Notes: a model not told the origin generated them from the sequence alone. DNA of 64,000 nucleotides from Casuarius casuarius (GCA_003342895.1 PTFA01000279.1:145145-209144), one strand, 5' to 3'; counted from the stretch's first letter, positions 1-23,500 are shown. Translations and numbers: made by a program.

Positions 1-1709
1 CCTTGCTCACCTGGCAATCATTCCGATTGCTGTAGTGCAACAGCTACCACCATGTCGAGCCTTGCTGAGCAAGCTGCTGGGAGGCATGCCCTAAGTGGGT
101 TCGGACCCAGTGAGCGATCTGGCCTCCTTCCAGAGCTGATGGCAACTTTTCCTAGTGCAGTCAGAGCCTTGCTGATGTGCAAGCCCTGTAATTCTCCAAG
201 ACTTCAACAGCCTCAGCCACCTCAGGAGTCTATTCAAAGCCTTCACAGCAGGATGCTTCCACTTCAACAGGACACAACCTGTGGCAATACTGCCTTGATC
301 TGTCCGGTTGGGACCTAATGTGATGGCTACTGAAGGTAATGAAATTGGGTCATCCCACTGGCATTCACAAGCACCAAACCAGACCTGGGTCTCTAATCCA
401 GGGAGGTCATTAACCATTACCCAGTCAGCAGTTATGAGCTATGAAGCTCTGCTGCTTGAATAAGATACAAAATGAACCTCAGAAGCACTGACAGACACTG
501 TTTCTCTCCCATCCCTCACCCCACAGTAAGTGCTTTGGTAGGAGGCCCCTGGGCTAGATTTCAGCCTCAGGAAGTACTCAGCATGATCGGGAAGCCACTC
601 TCTGCAATTTCCTTCAGAGCAGGCTTTTAAAAATACAGGAAATGGAGGACCCAAATCTAGGAGAAAAGCAAGGAGGTCTGGTTCAGCACTGCTGATGTCA
701 GAGCTGCAAAGCCAGAAAGCTGACAACAGCTAACCAGCTTCCACTGAGCACAGTCAGGCTCACCACGAATGCACGCATTTCAGCCACAGAACAGAACGAC
801 CTCAGCTAGTGTTACTCATTAAAATGCAAACACTTTCTGGTGCTCCCTGCTACAATGACACAAGTACACATTCTTTGGCCATCTGCTGTTTTGAGGCTAC
901 AAAGCTTAACTCTGTAGAAGGCATTTCCGACACACTTATCTTCCTGTCCTGCAGTGGGTGGAGAAACATTTGTCTCCTGCTTGCACCCTCTGCCAAGCCA
1001 GAATATAGCCTGGCTAGCACTGCAGGCCTCTGCAGCCAGTAACTGGAATATGCCAAGGCCTCCATTTACACCACTCACACATTTTAGAACAACTTGTTGA
1101 TTCACAGTGCTACATCCTAAAGGCAAATGTGTCTATATCGTGACTTAACACCACAGAGATAACGTATTGATGCTAGAGCAGGAAGGGGAATACTTTCACC
1201 AAGGAACAGTGGCTTGCCCAAATGGACCATCTGGTCCCAGGTTCCTAATGTCATCCCCACAGTTTTTCAGCCAACTCTGGCAGTCTGGGGTGCACTCTTA
1301 ACGTTTCAGGGTCCTCGATAGCTCACACTGGTTCCCTCAGATGTCAGATGGCCATGTGTTTTGTCTCTTCAGAATCTGTCAATAGTTGAAAGCCCTGTCC
1401 TGATAGGATGGCTTTGTATAGTTTTCCTTCTGCTACACCAAGATCCGAAGCACAAAGGAACATTGTAATCCACCTTCCTGAAGCCTTCAGGAGACAATGC
1501 AAAAGGCTTGCACATGAGCAGCACAGTCCCTCCTACCCTAGGGCTGGGAAAGCAGGCCAGCACCCATCTGCAGGGCACTGGGCAAGTCTAGTGAACAATC
1601 CAGGTGGCTCGCAGCCTCTCTGGCCCTTTTTGCCCTTGCTGCACTCTAAGGAAGCTGTGAGGGTGTTGGGGACATGACTGACATACGGACATTAATGATG
1701 GTTACTCAC
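1..1709 (-). other. PPP2R5D: PPP2R5D intron 10 (partial)
   Basis: Non-coding sequence between exon 10 and the next exon off the left edge. I looked for the expected next exon (VIVGLLKYWPK) on the minus strand and did not find it. No repeat family was recognised. Confidence 0.7.
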
Positions 1710-15950
<14,241 letters not shown>

Positions 15951-16485
15951 CTGAAATGATGAAAGCAGGCTTAGAGAATGCTTCACCTTGCGCAGCAATT
16001 TCCACATCTCTGGACACCGTTTAGCTTTGCTCTGTCACAGACCTCCTCCCGCCGCCTCTGCAATAAGTGGTGTTTTGTGCAGTACCTCCTCAGAAGGGCC
16101 CCCAGAGCCACACACACCTTTGCCTCACTGTGGGGACATGCAAGAGCAGCACTGGCCTGTCCCACCCGGGCCACCAGATGCCAGGCAAAATAAGCACAGG
16201 CCAATGCTATGCACAGTTATGCAGCAGCAACGTGCACCCGGTCGCAGGCTCCCCGGTACCCTCACGCCAGCAGGCACCGGGCACAGGCCTCCGTTTGGGG
16301 AGGCGGCACGGCCGCAGGCAGCACCGGGCCGCGGAGCGCCGGGGGCCGGGGCAGGGCCGAGGCCACAGCCGCCTCCCCCCCCCACAGAGGGCCTGGGGTA
16401 CCGGTAAGGCCCCACCCACCCACTGCGGGCGCGGCGACCTCCCACCGTGTCCCGCCACACGTCGGGTCAGGCCAGCACGGGGGGG

Positions 16486-16859
16486 NNNNNNNNNNNNNNN
16501 NNNNNNNNNNNNNNNNNNNNNNNNNNNNNNNNNNNNNNNNNNNNNNNNNNNNNNNNNNNNNNNNNNNNNNNNNNNNNNNNNNNNNNNNNNNNNNNNNNNN
16601 NNNNNNNNNNNNNNNNNNNNNNNNNNNNNNNNNNNNNNNNNNNNNNNNNNNNNNNNNNNNNNNNNNNNNNNNNNNNNNNNNNNNNNNNNNNNNNNNNNNN
16701 NNNNNNNNNNNNNNNNNNNNNNNNNNNNNNNNNNNNNNNNNNNNNNNNNNNNNNNNNNNNNNNNNNNNNNNNNNNNNNNNNNNNNNNNNNNNNNNNNNNN
16801 NNNNNNNNNNNNNNNNNNNNNNNNNNNNNNNNNNNNNNNNNNNNNNNNNNNNNNNNNNN
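16486..16859. other. Assembly gap (374 N)
   Basis: A run of N inside the CpG-rich block. PPP2R5D exon 1, which should encode about nine residues ending in a lysine-rich stretch, is missing from the sequence on both sides and most likely falls here. Confidence 0.98.
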
Positions 16860-16939
16860 TGGTGAGTGCCGGGGCCCAGCCGCTCCGCTCCGCGCCCGCC
16901 GCCGCCTGCGCTCGGGCCCGGCCGCAACGCCCCGCTCCC

Positions 16940-17066
16940 ATTGGGCGCACCGCGCATGCCTGCCCAGCAACAACCTTCGTCGCCGCCGCTCATTGGGCGG
17001 CGGCAGGTTTTTTTCTCATTGGCCGCCAGCCGCCGGGGAAAGCCGAGCGGCGGCGGCGTGCATTGG
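16940..17066 (-). promoter_or_regulatory. Cluster of four CCAAT boxes (NF-Y type)
   Basis: ATTGG occurs at 16940, 16992, 17018 and 17062 on the plus strand, so CCAAT points along the minus strand toward PPP2R5D. Three of the four read ATTGGGC and one ATTGGCC. Spacings are 52, 26 and 44 bases. NF-Y binding is the known role of such boxes in CpG promoters; binding here is inferred. Confidence 0.7.
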
Positions 17067-17204
17067 GCTGCGGCGGCGGAGGCCACACCCCCAAATGGGA
17101 GGGGGCGGGGCTCCGGGGGCTCGGCTCCGGGGGCTCGGCTCGCCGCAGGGCTGTTCATTCCTTCGCCGGGCCTGTGCCCATGGCTGGGCGGTGGAGCCCG
17201 CGTC

Positions 17205-17320
17205 CTGGGAGCCACTCATAAGCCGCCTGGACGCGCTTCTGGGCAGCGTGCTCTAGGTGACCCAGCTTGACTAGATGATCTCCAGAGGTGCCTGCCAACC
17301 TCAGCCGTTCTCTGAGACTG
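17205..17320 (+). mobile_element. CR1 LINE 3' end fragment
   Basis: The stretch CCGCCTGGACGCGCTTCTGG, then GTGCTCTAGGTGACCC, GACTAGATGATCTCCAGAGG and GCCAACCTCAGCCGTTCTCT is a diverged copy of the bird CR1 3' terminus. Part of the usual GAGCAGGGGGTTG segment is deleted. It is about 450 bases upstream of the TSSK4-like start codon. The left edge is approximate. Confidence 0.85.
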
Positions 17321-17584
17321 AACAGCCAGCAGGATGCTTGCGGGCATGGGAATGTGCAAGCGTGAACGTGTGAAATCTACCTGTCTCAGTATCTGGCAAA
17401 TAGATGTCACCATCCCCTCTCATAGGGTCTCACACTGGCTTCTACTGCATGAATGACCAGTGGCTGCAAATTAAGCCACTGCTCCAATTAACCCCTGCAG
17501 GGCTCAGAGCATCCCTAAAACTAACTGCCCCCCCCATCTACCATCTCCATGGCAGTAGGGGGGACAGGGAAGACTTGGGGGTTG

Positions 17585-17592
17585 TGACGTCA
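17585..17592. promoter_or_regulatory. Perfect cAMP response element TGACGTCA
   Basis: The full 8-base palindromic CREB/CREM/ATF consensus, 185 bases before the TSSK4-like ATG. Testis genes expressed in spermatids are commonly driven by CREM through such sites. Function here is inferred. Confidence 0.75.
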
Positions 17593-17617
17593 CCAGTGGG
17601 GGGAATCCCCAAGGTTG

Positions 17618-17625
17618 TGATGTCA
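17618..17625. promoter_or_regulatory. CRE-like site TGATGTCA
   Basis: One transition away from the perfect CRE and exactly 33 bases downstream of it, in the second unit of the direct repeat. Confidence 0.55.
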
Positions 17626-17776
17626 CCAACAGGGGGAACCCCCAGGGCTGTGGCTGGAGGGGAGCAGCTGGAGGGAGGAGAAGGGGGGCGGAGAGGGCAT
17701 AGAGGTCAGGGGGCTGGTTCCCACTGGGGGAACCCCCGAGGCCCTGTTCCACCCACCGGGTTCACTGCCTGCAGGC

Positions 17777-17980
17777 ATGGCAGAGGTGGTGTCCCCTGCT
17801 ACCCCCACGGTGCTGGAGCAGTTCGGCTACCAACTGAAGCAGATGCTGGGCCACAGCACCTACGGGAAGGTGTACAAGGCTGTGGCCTGCCAGCAGCGGG
17901 CACAGGTCGCCATCAAAGTCATCTCCAAAAGAAAGGCACCGGAGGAATATCTCAGAGAGCTCCTGCCCCATCACATCCAG
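17777..17980 (+). CDS. TSSK4: TSSK4-like exon 1
   Basis: 68 codons: a short N-tail, P-loop at residues 24-32 (LGHSTYGKV), VAIK at 44-47, and the alpha-C region ending LLPHHIQ. The family has PRE(I/M) where this has PHH. The exon must end after CAG at 17980 to stay in phase with exon 2, which makes the donor GCAGGG, a GC donor. The nearest GT options are out of phase or add a Gly-rich insertion. Confidence 0.85.
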
Positions 17981-19905
17981 GCAGGGGGGACAGAGGAGCA
18001 TCAGGGAGCAGGGGGCATTGCAGAGGCACTGGAGGGAGTCGGTGGGGTAGGGGGCTCAGGGGTATTATGAAATGCTATTGGGCACAGTGGGCATTGGTGG
18101 GGCATCAAGGAGTTAAACAGGGCCAGTGGCACTGGGTGCAGGAGATGCAGCATTTTGTGGGGGTGGCAGCAATCCGGGAGGCTCTCTGGGGCAGGCCTGT
18201 CTCCTGCTAACCCCTCCCTGCCTGCAGGTATTGAAGGGGCTGCACCACAAGCATTTCATCACCCTCTACCAGGCCATCGAGACCACGGCACGGCACTACA
18301 TCATCATGGAGCTGGCCCCATCGGGGAACGTCCTGCAGCGGGTGCAGAGCCAGGGACCCTGCCCTGAGAGCCTGGCGGGGCACTGGTTCTCCCAGCTGGT
18401 CCTCTGCCTGGCCTACCTCCACAGCAGGGCCGTCGTCCACCGGTGGGTGAGCACCAGGGTGATGGGGTCTCTGCTGCAGTGCCAGGGGGAAGGTCCCCCA
18501 GGCAGCGAGGGGTTCATGGGCAAGGGGGAGGGCCCTTGGGTCTTCCAAGTGCCCCCACACTCCCTATCTGTCCCCTACCTACTGCCTGTTTGCTCCCACA
18601 CCACCATTTGCCCCATAGCTCTTACTTGCCTCCCACACCTCCATTTGCTCCATATCTGTCCAGTTGACCCCACATGGCCCATATCTGACTTCCACAGCCT
18701 CTATTTACCCCATAGTTCCCCTACATGCCCTACAGGCCCCTTATCTGCCCCCACACCACCTATCTGACCCCCACCCGCCCCAAAACTTCCCTATCTACCC
18801 CACAGCTCATCTCTGTATACCCTACTTGCCCTATGCACCCTGTATTTGACCTCCAAAGCCTCTATTTGCCCCCACACCTTCTACCTGACTCACTGCACCC
18901 TCTATTGTCCACCCTATCTGCCCTCCACACTGTCATCTGCCCCATAGACACCCCCCCTACACCATGTTTCCCCTAGGGACTTGAAGCTGGAGAACCTCCT
19001 CCTGGACTGCCAGGACAATGTGAAGATCTCCATCTTCGGCTTCCCCCAGAAGGTGGCCCCGGAGGATGCCAACAGGGAGTCGCTGGGAGCTTCCATGTCT
19101 GCAGGGGCGCCTGCCAGGCAGGCGCTGAGCCAGACCTTCTGCGGGTCCTACGCCTATGCCTGCCCCGGGATCCTGCAGGCTCAGGCCTACGACCCCTTTC
19201 TGGCAGACACCTGGAGTGCTGGTGTCATCCTCTATGCCTTGCTCCTGGGCCGCCTGCCCTTTGATGACACCAACCTGTGGCATCTCCTGCAGCAGATCCA
19301 GCAGCCCCCCATCTTCCCCTCATGGCAGCCCCTGCCCCAGGAGTGCAAGGTGGGTCTGGGGGACAGCCAGAAGCACCAAGGGGCATTAGAGGGCATTGGG
19401 GGGCAGCAGAAGATGGGAGGAAGCAGGGGAATGGGGGGCAGCTCTGGTGTGTTGAGCTGGGAGCTGGGTGCATGGGGGGGGGGTTGAGGGCCATTTGGAA
19501 GACACTGGATGGAAGCTGGGGGCATCTAGGGGCACTTGGGGGGATCTGGAAGGCACTGTGGGGGCTGCAGGGGCAATAGTGGAGATAGAGGGTATTGAGG
19601 GACATCAGCAGCCAGTGGCTGGAGGACAACCAAGGGGCACGTGGAGGCAGCTGGGGCACCAGGGGTGCTGGGGTCTCCCAGGTGACGGGGCTCCCCAGGT
19701 GACGGGGGTCCCCCCAGGCCTCGGGAGAGGCCCCGAGGCTGTCCCCCACTGCCGCGTCCCCCAGGACGTGATCCTGCGCCTGCTGTGCCCGGCCTCGCAG
19801 CGCCTCTCGGCCCAGGAGCTCCTGCAGACCCCCTGGGTCTCTCGCTTCCTGCCCCCAGGTCCCCTGGGGGACCTGCCCTCTGCCACAGAGGCCCCTGAGA
19901 CATAA
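17777..19905 (+). CDS. TSSK4: Testis-specific serine kinase 4-like pseudokinase (complete, four exons)
   Basis: Joined exons 17777-17980, 18228-18442, 18977-19349 and 19765-19905 give 310 codons plus stop, against about 328 in human TSSK4. Start: ATG with purine at -3 and G at +4. Closest family member is TSSK4, judged from LAGHWFSQLVLCLAYLHS, CGSYAYACPGIL, DPFLADTWSAGVILY, LPFDDTNL and the four-exon layout (other TSSKs have one or two exons). TSSKs are CAMK-group kinases of spermatids. Intact: VAIK lysine (K47), HRDLKLEN catalytic loop (140s), T-loop TFCGS (T193), F-helix Asp (D217). Changed: P-loop GHSTYG has lost its second Gly; the alpha-C Glu is His66; the DFG Asp is Ile159 (ATC, 19032-19034); the APE Glu is Gly204. 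Losing the metal-binding Asp should abolish or strongly cut phosphotransfer, so I call a pseudokinase. The open frame over four exons argues against plain decay. The first intron seems to use a GC donor. Confidence 0.9.
17981..18227 (+). other. TSSK4-like intron 1 (G-rich)
   Basis: 247 bases, G-rich on the sense strand, with several GGGG runs and GGGGCATT-like words that recur in intron 3. It begins GC and ends AG. Confidence 0.75.
18228..18442 (+). CDS. TSSK4: TSSK4-like exon 2
   Basis: 215 nt, VLKGLHHKHFITLYQAIETT to YLHSRAVVH plus two bases of the HRD Arg. The acceptor is CCTGCAG and the donor GTGGGT. It carries the hinge region (IIMELAPSGNV) and the E-helix. Confidence 0.93.
18555..18955 (+). 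repeat. C-rich degenerate minisatellite in TSSK4-like intron 2
   Basis: About 400 bases of diverged tandem units built on CTATNTGCCCCACA and TTTGCCCCATAG words, almost without G on the sense strand. Unit lengths vary, so the period is blurred. Confidence 0.75.
18977..19349 (+). CDS. TSSK4: TSSK4-like exon 3
   Basis: 373 nt, starting (R)DLKLENLLL and ending PLPQECK. It contains the altered DFG (NVKISIFGFPQ), the T-loop SQTFCGSYAYACPG and the F-helix DTWSAG. The acceptor is CCCTAG and the donor GTGGGT. The stretch between the DFG site and the T-loop is long, as in human TSSK4. Confidence 0.93.
19350..19764 (+). repeat. G-rich degenerate repeats in TSSK4-like intron 3
   Basis: Recurring GGGGCATT, GGGGGCAG and TGGGGGCATC words, with a G9 run near 19476-19484. 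Sense-strand G-richness is the opposite of intron 2. Many GGG runs give G-quadruplex potential in both DNA and pre-mRNA. Confidence 0.7.
19765..19905 (+). CDS. TSSK4: TSSK4-like exon 4 and stop
   Basis: 46 codons plus TAA, DVILRLLCPASQRLSAQELL then QTPWVSRFLPP and a short Pro-rich tail ending APET. The acceptor is CCCCAG. The C-lobe end keeps the conserved W of the HxW-like position. The tail is shorter than in human TSSK4. Confidence 0.92.
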   Translation, partial: DVILRLLCPASQRLSAQELLQTPWVSRFLPPGPLGDLPSATEAPET

Positions 19906-19957
19906 TCCTCCAGCTGCAGTTTTGGGGACCCACTCCCCCTGGCTTCAGAGGACCTGT

Positions 19958-19963
19958 AATAAA
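19958..19963 (+). terminator. TSSK4-like polyadenylation signal AATAAA
   Basis: Canonical AATAAA 53 bases after the stop codon, followed by a T- and C-rich stretch. This suits a very short 3' UTR. Confidence 0.85.
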
Positions 19964-20104
19964 AGCCTTGAGCCCTCCTTCAGCTCCCTCTTTCCTTGGG
20001 ACACCCCCGTTATGGGGGGCCCTGCAAGAGGGGGCCTCCCCCTTTATTGCGGGCCCACCTGAGCCCTACAAAATGCATCCCCTTTTCAGTGACCCCCCCA
20101 TTCA

Positions 20105-20300
20105 TGGGATGGTTTAGCCTGTCCCCCCCCCGTAAGGCACTGCTCCAGCCCGGCCCCCCTCAACCAGTGGTTCAGCCCGTGCTCCCCCACCGGACTGGTT
20201 CAGCCCTCTCCCCGCCTATGGGCAACTCCCTTGCATCAGGCAGTGGTTCGGCCCAACCCCCCCGCGGGCGATGGTTCAGCCCCGCCGCTGACTTCGCCCG
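20105..20300 (+). repeat. About 28-base minisatellite, core TGGTTCAGCCC
   Basis: The core occurs at about 20110 (TGGTTTAGCC), 20141 (TGCTCCAGCC), 20168, 20196, 20244 (TGGTTCGGCCC) and 20272, mostly 27-31 bases apart with one skipped or lost unit. Each is followed by a C-rich spacer. It begins about 140 bases after the TSSK4-like poly(A) signal. Confidence 0.75.
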
Positions 20301-20319
20301 AGAGCCCCCACCCCCACCC

Positions 20320-20525
20320 ATGGCGGCTCTTAAACGGGCTACGCCTATAAAAATATGGCCCATGTCTTAAGGGGGAAAAGTCCCCTTTGACTCTGTGACC
20401 GCTATAAGACGCCAAGGGGATTCCGGGGGGAGGGTGAAGGCTGATTTCCCGCCAGGGCGCCCTGGAGTGGGCGGGGCCGCAGGGTTTGGGGGCGGGGCAA
20501 GCAGCCCAGCACCCCACGTGCCTAG
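20320..20525. promoter_or_regulatory. Promoter-like block without an assigned gene
   Basis: In order on the plus strand: ATGGCGGC (YY1-like, 20320-20327), TATAAAAATA (20346-20355), E2F-type TTTCCCGCC (20445-20453), GC boxes GGGCGGGGCC (20469-20478) and GGGGCGGGGC (20489-20498), and the E-box CACGTG (20515-20520). A perfect small inverted repeat (AAGGGG and CCCCTT arms) lies at about 20370-20390. No coding exon follows that I can support. It could start a non-coding RNA or an upstream ABHD12 exon. Confidence 0.4.
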
Positions 20526-23500
20526 TTTCCACGCAGGCCCTGGTCCGGGGGGAGTTGGCCTCGTGTGTGGTTGCTGTAAGGTGCAGTCCCAGCTCCTCTC
20601 TCTGATTTGCAGAAAACTGCGGCTTCAAATTTTAGCATAGAAGCTGCTTCTGCAGCCTTTTCTTTGCAGATCTTTAATGACTACAAGTTCTCCTTCAGCT
20701 TGTAACTGCAGTGCAGCACTGGCTGCCTTACCATGTTAGGTCATCGTGATGATTCTATCTACTGTCAATACTAAGATCAAAACCATTTTTCTCTGGTGCA
20801 TCAAAGCACCAGATTGTGCCAACAAGGAAAAAATGGCCAGTGGAGCTTTAGTTGTCCTTCTCACTGCTGCGTGATACTCTGGGGCATGTGGACAGGGCTG
20901 GTGACTGCTTGAGCCTCTGTGACTGTTTCTTTATAGCTCTCCTGAGCACAACTTTGGGAAGAAAATAGCTGTTTCAGAGGAAAGTTTATTTTGTATTGAT
21001 ATGTTACACTGGCATCTTGGCATTCATCTTTAACGGACTGCTCAGAAACTATGCTACTATTCTACAATGAAGCTAAACAAATCAAAATTGTAAATTAAGT
21101 ACTTAAATTAACATAAGTCCTATAATAGTTTTATCTTTGCTGATTTTATAATCAGTTGTACAAAGTAGCTCAAGAAGCCTAAATGTTTTGTAAGCAGAGC
21201 TACCATTTTATTAAGCAAGAAGACCAGAAAACTCAGAATAACACTATTTGTATCCCTGAAGCAGTGTCACATTTCCAGATGAGAAGCTGGGTTTTGATAT
21301 GGATGGAATGTGGTTTCTTGCTACTTGACCATGTGATTTTATAAAAGTCAAAAGTGAAAAAAAATTGTTGGGGACAGGCAGCCTGCAAAATGGAGGAACT
21401 ACTTTCTCTTTGATCACCATGCTTCGAGTTTATTTTTAATTAATTCTTATTTGGACCCAGCCAGTGAACTCAAACCCTGGGAGACATTTCCCCTGCTTGG
21501 AGAATGGATTTAGGTGCCTTGCAGTAATAAACTCCCCCTCCACCCCATTTCATTTCTTCTTTCTACATGGATGGATATTGCTTTCTGTCCTATGAACAGC
21601 AGGGGAAGTTCTGAAAAATGGAAGGAGGTTCATAATCAGACTGCATTGCCTATCAGAAGCCAACTGGATGGCATGTTACCGAAGCATTAAGTTTGTTCAT
21701 TACTGTAGGTCATTAAGAGGAGCAACGATGTTATTCCTGGAAGCAACTTTTATGACCGAATTGAATAGATCATTGTAACAACCGTTGGTTAAGAAGCCTG
21801 CTGTTTTGCTCTAAGCATCTCACTACTTTCAGTCAGAATCTCTGAAGAAAAAACACTCTAACTGCAATTTTCACTGAACATGCCTGATTCTAGACAGAGC
21901 CAGAGAACTGAAAACCACACTGCTCAATGAATGTGCTTTTGTGTTTTGTTTTGTTTTAATCAAGAATGTGTAGAAAGCCAGACTGAACAGTAAATGAGTA
22001 AAAGTGTCCACAAACAGGCAGCCATTTCCTGTGTAACACTGCAGATCATGTCCCTGAGCAAGGCCATTGACTGGGTTGCATGTAGGTGTCTACCTCAAAG
22101 GTAACACTTTGCTTTGCTGAATAGTAATCCAGAACCACTGATTTCACAAGGATCCTGGGGGACCAGTACCTCTGGGTACTCTCTGAACTTAAGCATGGAC
22201 ACTTAGAGGCGCTCAGTTTAATTCTAGCTAATCAGCCCTTGCACCTAATCGGCAGAGAAAATCCCAATTGTAGCAATGGAGAACATGGATACTTGGAAAA
22301 GAGAAATCTAGCAGATACCAAACTCTCATCCGGAAAGTATAAATCTCTTGGCAAGTCATATAACACTATTTTTAAAGGAACCCTGTCAAGCATTATTCCA
22401 ATGCTATATTTACTTTTCAGATTAACATTGTTCCAAGAGCTTTGTTTACAGCGGGATCATGGTCGCTTGTCTGTAGCACAACTGGAGTATGTGTTGTGCC
22501 TGTAAAGAACTCTTGGCTCTACTGAAGAGGCTACAGAATTGCAGTGCCCTTAGGGTGAAATGTTTGGCCACTCTTAGGCAAAGTTGTGGTTCAGGACTGC
22601 TTTTCTGTCCCTACCTTCCCAGGATGGAAAAGTTCTGAAAAATTTTTTAGTGCTTACTCTTATAAATACTTAAATGTTTGGCCACAGGGTCTTATGGCCC
22701 TTTGCAGAAGGACTGAGAGCGCAGTGTTTCCTCCCCTCTGATTCAGGAGGAAGGTATTAGGGAAACCTATGTATTTAGTCTTCCTTTCTGGAAAACAGCC
22801 TTTCCTAGCCTGTCTATATTAATGTTTGCTACCTCAAAGCACCCATATCTCATACTTTGCTGGTGTGGATGGCCACAGTGGAGTCAGTCTCAAACCTGCA
22901 GCACAGAATCTATCCCCAAACCTGACTAAGAAATGCCTTAAAGCTAAGAGGAGGGCATGTGTGGGACATGTATCACCTTTTATCCTTTGAGACTGTGGCT
23001 GTCACCTAGGAGAAGGAGTTTGTTCGGATATAGTTCTGCAATGCCCGTTGCTTATTCCTAATGAGCCTGCATGTATGAGACCATGTGGTGACTGTGGAGC
23101 AGAGCAGCCGGGAGACAAAAGGGGCTGGCTAACCTGGTGTGAATCCCTGTGCAAGCACTGAGATGTGCTACTGCCATCTCCTGGATGGAAATCTCAGGAG
23201 TGCAGCCTCTTGACAAAAAGAAGAGTTATAATAGGCACCTCTTTCTGTACAGGGTGGTAGGAAACATCATAAAGCCTCTGTGCAGGTTGCCATGCCAGTC
23301 TTTGGGGGCAGATGCATCCTGGGCTCAGACGCTCTGCACAAGGTGAGAGAGAGACAACATCAGATGAGACATCATGCATGTCTAGGATTGATATTCATTC
23401 AACTATACCTCCAAAATGAGGGAAAACTGGTCAAATATATTATAGACTTCAGGCTCTCCAAGCTAGTTCCAGAAAAGACTGATGTTTGAGTTGGCCCATG

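Larger units (their letters stand above)
16230..17200. promoter_or_regulatory. CpG-rich promoter block of PPP2R5D, possibly bidirectional
   Basis: Very GC- and CpG-rich on both sides of an N gap, in contrast to the flanking sequence. It lies between the first visible PPP2R5D exon (minus) and the TSSK4-like gene (plus). The interval is the only candidate for the PPP2R5D start. Divergent use toward TSSK4 is inferred from position and from donor-like GGTGAGTGCC just right of the gap. Confidence 0.75.
17575..17655 (+). repeat. 33-base direct repeat carrying the CRE sites
   Basis: Two tandem units of the form GGTTGTGACGTCACC then a G-run, AA and a C-run. The G-run/C-run half (for example GGGGAATCCCC) is itself palindromic. 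A third, partial copy of the palindromic half (GGGGGAACCCCC) lies at about 17724-17735. Confidence 0.8.

Noticed and set aside
90..115. tRNA B-box-like GGGTTCGGACCC
   Set aside because: No matching A box or cloverleaf arms at the right distance. It is a chance palindrome.
16067..17270. Long open frames on both strands across the N gap
   Set aside because: They are long only because N codons are read as open. The flanking residues are Pro-, Arg- and Gly-rich CpG translation with no family match.
18207..19933. Minus-strand open frames opposite the TSSK4-like exons
   Set aside because: These are mirror frames of GC-rich coding sequence. The plus strand has the kinase motifs and the splice phases.
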